Below, piece after piece: positions 14,644 through 22,312 of a stretch of DNA of 23,720 bases. The stretch lies in assembly GCA_910585355.1 (NCBI GenBank), contig CAJUDN010000008.1, forward strand, positions 33,038 to 56,757, in the 5' to 3' direction. The notes beneath the pieces are model-generated. The model did not search any database and was not told the origin of the DNA. It saw only the letters and a program-made list of their open reading frames with translations. How positions within the stretch are numbered: the first letter of the stretch is position 1; each line of letters opens with the position of its first letter. This DNA comes from an uncultured Lachnospiraceae bacterium. GTDB lineage: Bacteria > Bacillota_A > Clostridia > Lachnospirales > Lachnospiraceae. Made by a program: the position numbers and the translations under genes.

Positions 14644-15162
14644 TTAAGCGGATTCTAGATTTTCCAGAACTTCTTTTATCCGTTTCATGCTAATCTCCAG
14701 CGATGATACCCTGATTTCCAACAGGTCATGAGACGGCTTAAAATCAATTACTGCTTTCAGATTCTTGTAAAGATCCAGATGGTTCTCAGCAACAACCCGA
14801 ATCGACGGGCATACCTGATTTTCCAGGTTCAGCTCTATTCCAACAATCTTTTTCCTAATCTCTTCTCTTGTACTGGCGAGTTCCTCTTTTGTCTTGGCAA
14901 GCTCGGTCTCCAGTTCTCCTGTCCGGCTTTCCAGGCTGTCCATCCGGTTTTCCAGACTGTCCATCCGGCTTTCCAGTCTGTCCATCCGGCTTTCCAGTCT
15001 GTCCATTCTACTTTCCAGACCGTCCATCCGATTTTCCAGACTACCCATCCGCTCCTCAAGCCTGTCCAGTCTTCCATCAATCACTTTCAACTGGTTGTCC
15101 ATTTTCTCAAGCCTGTCATCGACGTTTTCTATCTTTTGTAAGATCAGATCCAGCTTATCCAT
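14644..15162 (-). CDS. Heptad-repeat coiled-coil protein of unknown function
   Basis: 172 aa. Residues 1 to about 110 are one long parallel-type coiled coil with a regular 7-residue repeat of the form LEsRMDR (LEERMGS, LENRMDG, LESRMDR, LESRMDR, LESRMDS, LENRMDS, LESRTGE), with Leu and Met at the core positions. A second helical part follows, with a hydrophobic pattern in ENHLDLYKNLKAVI and a C-terminal helix (SLEISMKRIKEVLENLE). No signal peptide or membrane span, so it is probably a cytoplasmic oligomeric scaffold; proteins of this sort occur on chromosomes and phages. ATG at 15162 follows GAGGAGG by 8 nt. It has its own strong promoter and a terminator-like hairpin, so it is a single-gene unit. 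Confidence 0.75.
   Translation of the reverse strand: MDKLDLILQKIENVDDRLEKMDNQLKVIDGRLDRLEERMGSLENRMDGLESRMDRLESRMDRLESRMDSLENRMDSLESRTGELETELAKTKEELASTREEIRKKIVGIELNLENQVCPSIRVVAENHLDLYKNLKAVIDFKPSHDLLEIRVSSLEISMKRIKEVLENLESA
14928..15053 (-). repeat. Six 21-bp tandem repeats encoding coiled-coil heptads
   Basis: Six units of 21 bp (starts 14928, 14949, 14970, 14991, 15012, 15033) share the plus-strand pattern TTTCCAGNCTGTCCATCCGGY; the third and fourth share their first 15 bases. Degenerate units flank them on both sides (14907-14927 and 15054-15074). The near-identity at DNA level points to recent slippage or unequal recombination in whole heptads. Confidence 0.8.
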
Positions 15163-15195
15163 AAAACCAGCCTCCTCTCTTTTTTGTGTAACTAT

Positions 15196-15224
15196 AATAT
15201 AGCATTCGACAGAAACCGAGTCAA
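15196..15224 (-). promoter_or_regulatory. Sigma-A-like promoter of the coiled-coil gene
   Basis: On the minus strand TTGACT (15224-15219) and TATATT (15201-15196) are separated by 17 bp, about 34 bp before the start codon. The whole unit lies just downstream of the S9 peptidase stop codon. Confidence 0.7.
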
Positions 15225-15239
15225 TACAACTTTCAGTTG

Positions 15240-17219
15240 CTATTCCTTCAGATATTTCTCAAACCAGTTCATCATCTCTTCCATCCTCTTTACCCTGTGT
15301 CTGGGCTTTCCGGAGCGGGACAGCTCGTGGTTTTCCCCGTGGAACAGGCACATTCTGGTCTCCACGCCGAAATATTTAAGAGCAGAGAACATCTGGAGAG
15401 CATCGCCCATGTAGCAGCGGTAATCCTCATCTGACTGGATAAAGAGCGTGGGGGTTTTTGCCTTATCGGCATATTTTAACGGAGAGCAGACCCACATCCG
15501 CTCTGGATTGGTCCAGGGATCTCCGGCGGTTTCCTGTAGGTCAAAGCAGTAACCGATGTCCGTCGTCATGCTGAGTGAAATCCAGTTGGAGATGCTCCTC
15601 TGGGATACGGCCGCCGCAAAGCGGTCCGTATGTCCCACCGCCCAGTTGGCCATGAAACCTCCATAACTTCCGCCCATGATTCCAAGACGTTTTTCATCCA
15701 CCTGCGGATACCGTTTCAACACCTCGTCCGTAAAGGCCAGACAATTTTCAAAATCAACCGTGCCATACCGCCCGGCCAGATCCGCAAAGGCGTTGCCCCG
15801 CCCGTCGCTTCCCACCGGATTTGTGAAAAAAACAAAATATCCGGCGTTGGCAAACACTTGGCTTTCGTGGAAAAAGACAGGGCCAAAAGTAGCCCGCGGG
15901 CCGCCGTGAACCGTCAGGATTCCCGGATATTTCTTTTCCGGGTCAAAATCTGCCGGCTTCATCACATAACCGTCCAGCTCCACCCCTTTATGAGTGAATG
16001 TGAACTCTTCCACCTGACAGACGGTTCTCTCCTTTAAAAGATCATCGTTAAAAGCCGTGAGTTTTCTTTCCTCCGTCCCGTCATAACAGTAGAGCTCCGT
16101 TAAACCCATGTCCCGTATGGCGCTGTAGTAAAGAGTTCCATGATTGATATCCAGGGTATGTACGCTTCCCTGCCGGTTCACCAGAGTCTCAAGGTTTCCG
16201 TTTTCATCAAAGGAACAGATGACGCTCTGCTTTCTTAACGTGGAAATAAAGTAAATCCTGTTTTCATCATGGACGATTCCCGCACCGTCCGCAAATTTAC
16301 AGTCACTGCAAATGGAATTATGGACGCTTGCATCATACCTGACAACCTCTTTCATGGTTCCGTCCACCATGACATAAAGACCGGGATTTTCATTTAACCC
16401 ATAAGTCTTCATATCCGAAGCCAGAACCATAATCTTTCCCTTTAACAGACAGGCATAATCAATCCGCATGGTATCCTGTTCCAGAAGGGTTTTCCTGCTT
16501 TCTTCAAAAAGACTGTACTGGTAAAGCCCCGGCATCCGGCTCATGATATCTGTATAGCGGTTTCCCGTAAAAAGCACCTGGCCGTCCTCTACCCAGAAAT
16601 TTTCCACAGTTTCATATTCCGTAGTAATAATTTTAAAATCACCATTGTTTCTGTCGTAAACGGCCAGCCGGTTCCTTTTCTTGTTCACAACGCCCTGGCC
16701 GTTGGCCCAGAACGGAAGTTCGTCGAAAACCTCATAATCCTTTTCTTCCTTCCATTCCTCCAGCGCCTTACTCTTAGCTTCCTCTCCCATTCCCACCAGA
16801 TCCGGCTTGGAATAATCGTATTTGAGACTCATGACCAGTCTGTGTCCCGCCGCCACTGTCTTTGTCACCGTAAAGGGGACCGCAAAGGAAAACTGCGCCT
16901 CGCCCCCATAGATGTTAATGGTGTAAAAACACGTCCAGTCTTCCCCGTTTTTTATGCGGTCTGTATATTCCTTTTCCCTGTTGGAAGAAAATAGAATGGT
17001 CTCGTCGTCCAGCCAGAGAAAGGCCCGCTCCTTTTTCCCGCTTGTGAGTTTTCTGCACTGACCAGATGGAAGCTCCATCACCCACAGACAGGAGTCATAG
17101 CAGTTATCCGTTCCGTTAGCATGGACCATGGCAAAAGCTCCATGAGTTCCGTCCGGCGACGTCACCACTCCGGTCGGATAATGGTAATTCATAAAGTCTC
17201 TGATATCAATGTGTCTCAT
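15240..17219 (-). CDS. S9 family serine peptidase (prolyl oligopeptidase / acylaminoacyl peptidase type)
   Basis: Cytoplasmic oligopeptidase of 659 aa (COG1506 type). The N-terminal ~400 residues have the repeating strand pattern of the beta-propeller that screens substrates by size (LWVMELPSGQCRKLTSG, LWLDDETILFSSNR, LYCYDGTEERKLTAF). The C-terminal alpha/beta-hydrolase begins at ILTVHGGPRATFG. The nucleophile is Ser518 in GGSYGGFMANW, the acid is Asp599 in QSDEDYRC, and the base is His631 in HGENHELSR. ATG at 17219 is chosen since GAGAGG lies 7 nt before it; the longer frame from 17252 reads through this site. It is the last gene of the chaperone cluster, 70 bp after the Hsp70 gene, on the same strand, with no evident promoter in the gap. 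Confidence 0.93.
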   Translation of the reverse strand: MRHIDIRDFMNYHYPTGVVTSPDGTHGAFAMVHANGTDNCYDSCLWVMELPSGQCRKLTSGKKERAFLWLDDETILFSSNREKEYTDRIKNGEDWTCFYTINIYGGEAQFSFAVPFTVTKTVAAGHRLVMSLKYDYSKPDLVGMGEEAKSKALEEWKEEKDYEVFDELPFWANGQGVVNKKRNRLAVYDRNNGDFKIITTEYETVENFWVEDGQVLFTGNRYTDIMSRMPGLYQYSLFEESRKTLLEQDTMRIDYACLLKGKIMVLASDMKTYGLNENPGLYVMVDGTMKEVVRYDASVHNSICSDCKFADGAGIVHDENRIYFISTLRKQSVICSFDENGNLETLVNRQGSVHTLDINHGTLYYSAIRDMGLTELYCYDGTEERKLTAFNDDLLKERTVCQVEEFTFTHKGVELDGYVMKPADFDPEKKYPGILTVHGGPRATFGPVFFHESQVFANAGYFVFFTNPVGSDGRGNAFADLAGRYGTVDFENCLAFTDEVLKRYPQVDEKRLGIMGGSYGGFMANWAVGHTDRFAAAVSQRSISNWISLSMTTDIGYCFDLQETAGDPWTNPERMWVCSPLKYADKAKTPTLFIQSDEDYRCYMGDALQMFSALKYFGVETRMCLFHGENHELSRSGKPRHRVKRMEEMMNWFEKYLKE

Positions 17220-17289
17220 CGTAAAACCTCTCCCTTCTTTTATCCTTAGCATGCATCCATTCAGATGCCTTCTGAACCGATATGTTACC

Positions 17290-18978
17290 TTACTCTTCCA
17301 TCTTCTCTAAAAATTTTTTAAATTCCTCTTTGGCTCTCTCGATCTCTCCATTGTCGTAGGAATTTAAGGCCTTTTCAAATTTCCGGATGGCCGCTTCGGC
17401 GAAAAACCGGTCGTCGCCGATGCTCTCCTCATAGATCCGCTCTCCTCTTAGCAGCAGATATTTATTTTCCTCTCTGTCTCTGGGATGGATCTTTAAATAA
17501 GACAGGGTCTTTAACCGCTCCTCGATCTCTTCCTGGGTCATGTCCACATCGCGGCCCAGAAAGACCTTTTTCATGACCTTCTGGGTGGAAATCACCTTCA
17601 CTTCCACCTCTAAGATCGAGTTGATATCATAGGTATACGTCACGTCCACGGCCTCCTCCCCGGCTTTTGCGGGGGGAATGTCGATCAAAAGTTCTCCCAG
17701 GGACAAATTGTTGGCCGCAAAGCGGCTCTCCCCCTGGAGCACATTGACGCGGATTTTTTTCTGGTTATCCCTGACAGTGTAAAGCCGCTCGGTACGGCTG
17801 GCCGGAATCACCGTATTCCTGTCAATAATAGGGCAGAATACGCCGTCCTCAAAGCGGTTGTTATCCCATTCCCGAACCACTTCCGTTCCAAGGGTAAAAG
17901 GACATACATCCGTTAAAATCACCTCTTTAATGGCATCCCTTCTCTCCTTCATGGCTCCCTGGACGGCCGCCCCCAGGGCCACGGCCTCATCCGGATTGAT
18001 ATTAATGTCCGGAAGCATTTTGAACAGCTTGCTGACGAAACGGCGGATCACAGGGCTCTTCGTGGCTCCCCCCACCAAAACCACCTTATCAATGTCGGAA
18101 AGACGGATATGGGCGTCGGAAAGGCTCCGCTTCACAGGCTTTCGGATCCGCTCTAAAAGCTCTGCACAGGCCTCCTCATATTTTGGAAGCTCCACATCCA
18201 TCTCGTAAAGCTTCTCCCCAACCTTGCACCGCATTTTCGATACCCGGTTTTCGGAAAAGCCCAGCTTGCAGAGATCAGCCTGCTTATGAATATGCCGCAG
18301 GGTTTTCTCGTCCATGGACAGGCGGTCCAGTTCCGTAAATTTATCAAAAAACATGGTTTCCAACACAGCCGTGAAATCTTCTCCGCCAAGGAAATTATCT
18401 CCCGCCACGGCCCGCACTTCTAAAATCGTATCGAAAAGCTCCAGTATGGACACATCAAAAGTGCCGCCTCCCAAATCAAACACCAGGAATCTGGCCCTGT
18501 CCTTATTCTGATACAAACCATAGGCAATGGCAGCGGCCGTGGGCTCGCTGATAATACGCTCCACCGTAAGTCCTGCTAACTCCCCGGCGCGCTTGGTGGC
18601 CCGCCTTCTGGCATCATCGAAATAGGCCGGAACGCTGATGACCGCTTCTGTTACCTCTTCCTTAAGAAAAGCCTCTGCATCTTCTTTTAACGCCCGCAAA
18701 ACAAGCGCGGAAAGCTCCTCCGCCAGAAAAGTCTTATGTAACAGCTTAAACTGCTTCTTGCTTCCCATATCACGCTTAAAGACGCTGGCAGCGCTGTCCG
18801 GATGCAAAAGCATCCGTTCCCTGGCCAGTTCTCCCACATATACCTGCTCCTCCTCGTCAATGCTGACCACGGACGGCGTTAAGTTCTTTCCGAGCCGGTT
18901 GGGAATAATCTTCGGCCCATCCTCAGTAAAATATGCCACCAGACTGTTGGTGGTCCCTAAATCAATTCCTACAATCAT
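17290..18978 (-). CDS. Hsp70 family chaperone, HscC-like
   Basis: ATP-driven chaperone of 562 aa, shorter than DnaK (~610-640) and close to E. coli HscC (556). The actin-like nucleotide-binding domain shows GIDLGTTNS (4-12), ISVPAYFDDARRRATKRAGELAGL (114-137), SEPTAAAIAYG (144-154), DLGGGTFDVS (168-177) and the second phosphate motif VVLVGGATKSPVIRRFV. A beta substrate-binding domain follows (TLGTEVVREW, then RVNVLQGESRFAANNLSLGELLIDIPPA). The lid is short, and there is no long Gly-rich tail. ATG 18978 follows GGGAG by 6 nt and lies 2 bp after the TPR gene stop codon. It is the fourth gene of a tight run after a glycosyltransferase, a J-like protein and a TPR protein. This is not the housekeeping dnaK, as grpE and dnaJ are absent. 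Confidence 0.93.
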   Translation of the reverse strand: MIVGIDLGTTNSLVAYFTEDGPKIIPNRLGKNLTPSVVSIDEEEQVYVGELARERMLLHPDSAASVFKRDMGSKKQFKLLHKTFLAEELSALVLRALKEDAEAFLKEEVTEAVISVPAYFDDARRRATKRAGELAGLTVERIISEPTAAAIAYGLYQNKDRARFLVFDLGGGTFDVSILELFDTILEVRAVAGDNFLGGEDFTAVLETMFFDKFTELDRLSMDEKTLRHIHKQADLCKLGFSENRVSKMRCKVGEKLYEMDVELPKYEEACAELLERIRKPVKRSLSDAHIRLSDIDKVVLVGGATKSPVIRRFVSKLFKMLPDININPDEAVALGAAVQGAMKERRDAIKEVILTDVCPFTLGTEVVREWDNNRFEDGVFCPIIDRNTVIPASRTERLYTVRDNQKKIRVNVLQGESRFAANNLSLGELLIDIPPAKAGEEAVDVTYTYDINSILEVEVKVISTQKVMKKVFLGRDVDMTQEEIEERLKTLSYLKIHPRDREENKYLLLRGERIYEESIGDDRFFAEAAIRKFEKALNSYDNGEIERAKEEFKKFLEKMEE

Positions 18979-18980
18979 GT

Positions 18981-21257
18981 CTATCTCCCGGTTATTTTTT
19001 CCATTTCTTCTATGGAAACTCTTAATTTGATGCTGTGATCATTCAGTTTATAGCCCTCCCGGAAACACATAAGCGCTTTCTCATAGTCTCCGATGGCCTC
19101 ATAGTAATATCCTAAAAACAAAAAGCTTTCGTAGCAGCCCGGACGACGGCACTGTCTGCATCTGGTGCAGCTTTTCATATCCTCAAACATCCGGAGGCCT
19201 TTTTCCGTTTCTCCCAGGGCCACATAAATCCATCCATGGCGCATCAGCCGGGCCGGGCGGTACTCCCCATAATTTAAGTAGTCCTCCTCCGTGGCCCATC
19301 TGGATTTTTTAAAATGCTCCAAAGACTCCCTGGCATGAATCTTTGCCTCTTTTTTATCTCCCATGCGGAAATATAGCTCTGCCAGCTCCCATTCGATTTC
19401 ATGAAGCTCTTTTTCCCGGTCTTCCGCCCGAAGAGCCTTTTTGAACATGACAGCCGCCATTTTGTAATTGCGCTCATAGTCCATGTAAAAGTTTGCCAGG
19501 GTCTGGTAACGGTCCGAGCGCACGGCATTGTTTTTTGCCGCCCGAATTCCATCCTGTAAAACGGCGATGGCCTCTTTTCTCTTTCCCTGGAGAAAATAAA
19601 CATCTGATACATTATCATGGTAATCGTCATCACCCGGCACCATTTCCAGATATTCCAGAGCCTTCTCATACTGCCCAAGATATGTATAAAGGAGTCCGAT
19701 TTCCACCCGGAAGGAATCCCGGTCAGGGAACAGTTCCAGATCCTTTTCGTAACATTCAATGGCCTTTTGATATTCTCCCATGCTCTCATAACAGTCCGCC
19801 ATATTGCTGTACGGAAGAACGCTTTTCTGGCCGTTTTCCATACACTTTACGGCCTCGTTAAGATACCGGATGGCCGTTTCAAACTGTCCCATATACTTAT
19901 AGCAGCACCCCATATTATTGTTGGAGGCCCAGTCGTCAGGCTCATATTCCAAAGCCTTTTTAAAGTCCTGGATGGCAGGTTCAAATTCAAAGGCCGCCAT
20001 GTAAAGCCGCCCCCGCTCCACAAGGTAATAGCAGTTTTCCCTGGCTGCAATCTGACGGTTCATATAGTCTAAGGCTGTTTCAAAATCTTTCTTCTTGAAA
20101 TGGGAGGTATACCGGGCTTTATAATAACGGGCCAGCCGCTCACAGGTATCCCGGTATCCCTCTTTTAAGTTCAGGGTTTTTTCAAAATCCTCTCTGGAAA
20201 GTTCCTTCATGTCCAGAGCCTCATAGCAGACGCCTCTGTTATAATAGACGGAAGGAGAGTCCGCATAGTCCTCCTCGGCCGTTGTATATTCCTTGATGGC
20301 CTTTTTATATTCTTTTTTATCCAGATAAATATGGCCGTTGATTAAATGGTACTGCATCCGGTCAGGATTTTCTTCTATGGCAATGGCCAGGTGCTTCTGA
20401 GCCGCATCATAGTCATTATTGTCCCAGTGCAAAAGGGCAATTTCAAATTCCACCTCAGACGCATCCTCAATATCCGTTTTCCCGTTTTCTTCCAAAAGTC
20501 CTTTTAAAATTTCAAAGAGAGGTTCCCGATCTTCCCTGGTTTTTGCCAGATTTCTTAAAATCTTTGCCTCATACAGCTTCATATTCGGTGAAAAATCCAC
20601 CTGGTTCTCTCTGGCCCTGTCCATGACGCCTTTGGCATCCTCAAACTGGTCATAGAAAAAGAACACCTCTGCCGCAAGAAGGTAAGGCTTATAGTATCCA
20701 TTATAAATCCCGATGGCGCTGTAATAATCATCCACCACCTGCTGTCCTTTTCTCAGCTCGAAAGCCGCCTCCTGACGCTGGAGATAGGACGGATAATACT
20801 GAGGATCCTCCAACAGGATCTGGTCGCAGAGATCAATACACGATTCATACTGCTTATCCGTAAACAGGATCTGGGCCTTATACTGCATGCTGGAAATCCG
20901 GTCACCATCGTCTTCAGAAGCCTGAATGGCAGAATCCACATACGAAAGGGCCTCTCCAAACTCCTTTAATTCCAGAAAGCATCCGCTTATGATATATCTG
21001 GCCTGAAATTCCCGGGACCGGCGCTTTTTGTTTTCCTCTGTACCGTCATCCGGAGTCTCTAAAATCAGTTCCAGCCATCGCTTCAAATGCGGCAGCGCCC
21101 TCTCATATTGCTCATCCTTATAAAGAAGCCGTCCGAATAAATTTACATAGGAATACTCTTCACCTGCGGCCGCATCTTCCGGTTCCAGAAGGGCGATAGC
21201 TTCCTTTACCTGATCATTCTGGAACAAACACCAGCCAAGATCCGTCAGATCCTCCAT
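18981..21257 (-). CDS. Large TPR repeat protein of the Hsp70 cluster
   Basis: 758 aa, almost entirely tetratricopeptide repeats from about residue 10 to 740. Clear repeat units include VYYNRGVCYEALDMKELSREDFEKTLNL, WASNNNMGCCYKYMGQFETAIRYLNEAV and SNMADCYESMGEYQKAIECYEKDLEL. Such superhelices bind peptides or partner proteins, so a role as adaptor for the adjacent Hsp70 is likely (inference). Near the C terminus a four-cysteine motif, CTRCRQCRRPGC (Cys697, Cys700, Cys703, Cys708), sits between repeats and could bind zinc. No signal peptide or membrane span. ATG at 21257 overlaps the J-like gene by 13 bp with only a poor GCGGG site, so translation is probably coupled to the upstream gene. Confidence 0.9.
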   Translation of the reverse strand: MEDLTDLGWCLFQNDQVKEAIALLEPEDAAAGEEYSYVNLFGRLLYKDEQYERALPHLKRWLELILETPDDGTEENKKRRSREFQARYIISGCFLELKEFGEALSYVDSAIQASEDDGDRISSMQYKAQILFTDKQYESCIDLCDQILLEDPQYYPSYLQRQEAAFELRKGQQVVDDYYSAIGIYNGYYKPYLLAAEVFFFYDQFEDAKGVMDRARENQVDFSPNMKLYEAKILRNLAKTREDREPLFEILKGLLEENGKTDIEDASEVEFEIALLHWDNNDYDAAQKHLAIAIEENPDRMQYHLINGHIYLDKKEYKKAIKEYTTAEEDYADSPSVYYNRGVCYEALDMKELSREDFEKTLNLKEGYRDTCERLARYYKARYTSHFKKKDFETALDYMNRQIAARENCYYLVERGRLYMAAFEFEPAIQDFKKALEYEPDDWASNNNMGCCYKYMGQFETAIRYLNEAVKCMENGQKSVLPYSNMADCYESMGEYQKAIECYEKDLELFPDRDSFRVEIGLLYTYLGQYEKALEYLEMVPGDDDYHDNVSDVYFLQGKRKEAIAVLQDGIRAAKNNAVRSDRYQTLANFYMDYERNYKMAAVMFKKALRAEDREKELHEIEWELAELYFRMGDKKEAKIHARESLEHFKKSRWATEEDYLNYGEYRPARLMRHGWIYVALGETEKGLRMFEDMKSCTRCRQCRRPGCYESFLFLGYYYEAIGDYEKALMCFREGYKLNDHSIKLRVSIEEMEKITGR

Positions 21258-22312
21258 CCCGCTTTTTCCGTTTCGTATTCTCCGGACAGTTTTTCTTCGT
21301 ACTGGGCGATCAAGGCCGTATTGGCCGTTTTCATGTAGTCAAGAATCGTTTCGTCCTCACCATTTTTATTGAGAAGCTCAATCATCAGATCCTTGGCATC
21401 CTTGTACTTTTCTTCGTGAAGCAGATATCTGATTTTTCCGGTCTTGGCCATATAATGATCCGGCGCGTCAGAAAGGATCCTCTCCCATACAATACGCGCC
21501 CCCTCCAGATCCCCTCCTGCCCATTTGGCTTCGCCGCAGTAAATCAGGACGTAGTAATTTTCTCCATACTCCTCCTCCAGACGACCGGCAAGAGAAAGGG
21601 CTTCCTCCAGCCTCTTTTCTTCTATAAAAATACGCAGACGTTCCGTATCTTCAAAGGGATGGTACAGCCCGAACGCCTTTAAATCCGAAAGAGCCGTCTC
21701 TACTCCCTCAAACTGGCGTCTGTCCAGCTGACGTTTTACATTCAGATAATTCCTTATATAGGCATCCACATCTACATTTTCCCGGTCCAGAACCAGAAAC
21801 AGGCTGTAATCAATGAATTCCTTATTTTCCATATAGTAAATAATGTAATCCAGAAAATCCTCCGGAAACTGCTGGCTTAAGATCTCCCTGTCAGCGCGAA
21901 TCTGGAAAGTATCGTCGATCAGTTTAAAAATTTCCTGGGGCAGATTTATATGGTCCATCAAATACGCCAGAAAGGCCTCCCGGGTCTCCAGAGACGTATC
22001 CAGATCCACGCAGAGCGGGTCAGAAAAAAGCTTCTCCCATTCCTCCCTGTCACACCTTGTATCAATATTATCATAAATCCGGGCCGCCTGGTCCACCCAA
22101 AGATCTGTTTTGGTTTTTTCCTTTTCCTCTCCTTCCTCTTTCCTTTCAGAAAGGGCCATGGCCTCCTCATAGGCTTCTCTCAGACGTTTAAACCCTTCGG
22201 GATCGTCCTCTGGATTCGTCTGTTTCAGCAATGTTATATAAGCCATTTTAATGGCCTGCTGATCTTTCGTTTCCTCGATTCCAAGAATATGAAATGCCAT
22301 CTGTTTTTCCAT
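21245..22312 (-). CDS. Divergent J-domain protein with TPR-like C-terminal part
   Basis: 355 aa. Residues 4 to about 53 read as a J domain: AFHILGIEETKDQQAIKMAYITLLKQ, then FKRLREAYEEAM. The loop that should hold His-Pro-Asp reads TNPEDDPEG (32-40), so the HPD motif that stimulates Hsp70 ATPase is not conserved. A charged linker (SERKEEGEEKEKTKTD) leads to a helical region of TPR/Sel1-like hairpins (for example RLRIFIEEKRLEEALSLAGRLEEEYGENYYVLIYCGEAKWAGGDLEGARIVWERIL). The layout recalls E. coli DjlB/DjlC, the partners encoded next to hscC. ATG 22312 abuts the glycosyltransferase stop codon (TAAATG), with GGGAGG 7 nt upstream. Predicted co-chaperone for the Hsp70 two genes downstream. Confidence 0.82.
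   Translation of the reverse strand: MEKQMAFHILGIEETKDQQAIKMAYITLLKQTNPEDDPEGFKRLREAYEEAMALSERKEEGEEKEKTKTDLWVDQAARIYDNIDTRCDREEWEKLFSDPLCVDLDTSLETREAFLAYLMDHINLPQEIFKLIDDTFQIRADREILSQQFPEDFLDYIIYYMENKEFIDYSLFLVLDRENVDVDAYIRNYLNVKRQLDRRQFEGVETALSDLKAFGLYHPFEDTERLRIFIEEKRLEEALSLAGRLEEEYGENYYVLIYCGEAKWAGGDLEGARIVWERILSDAPDHYMAKTGKIRYLLHEEKYKDAKDLMIELLNKNGEDETILDYMKTANTALIAQYEEKLSGEYETEKAGWRI

Noticed and set aside
14868..15202. Plus-strand frames rich in Pro-Ser-Gly-Phe or Ser-Leu repeats, resembling collagen-like proteins
   Set aside because: They are antisense shadows of the 21-bp heptad repeats; the minus-strand frame has a promoter, a strong ribosome binding site and a coherent coiled coil.
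17220..17252. Upstream start of the S9 peptidase at 17252
   Set aside because: The additional 11 codons contain the ribosome binding site for ATG 17219.
17290..18978. Assignment of the Hsp70 as the housekeeping dnaK
   Set aside because: Too short, no Gly-rich tail, no hrcA, grpE or dnaJ nearby, and it sits with J-like and TPR genes instead.
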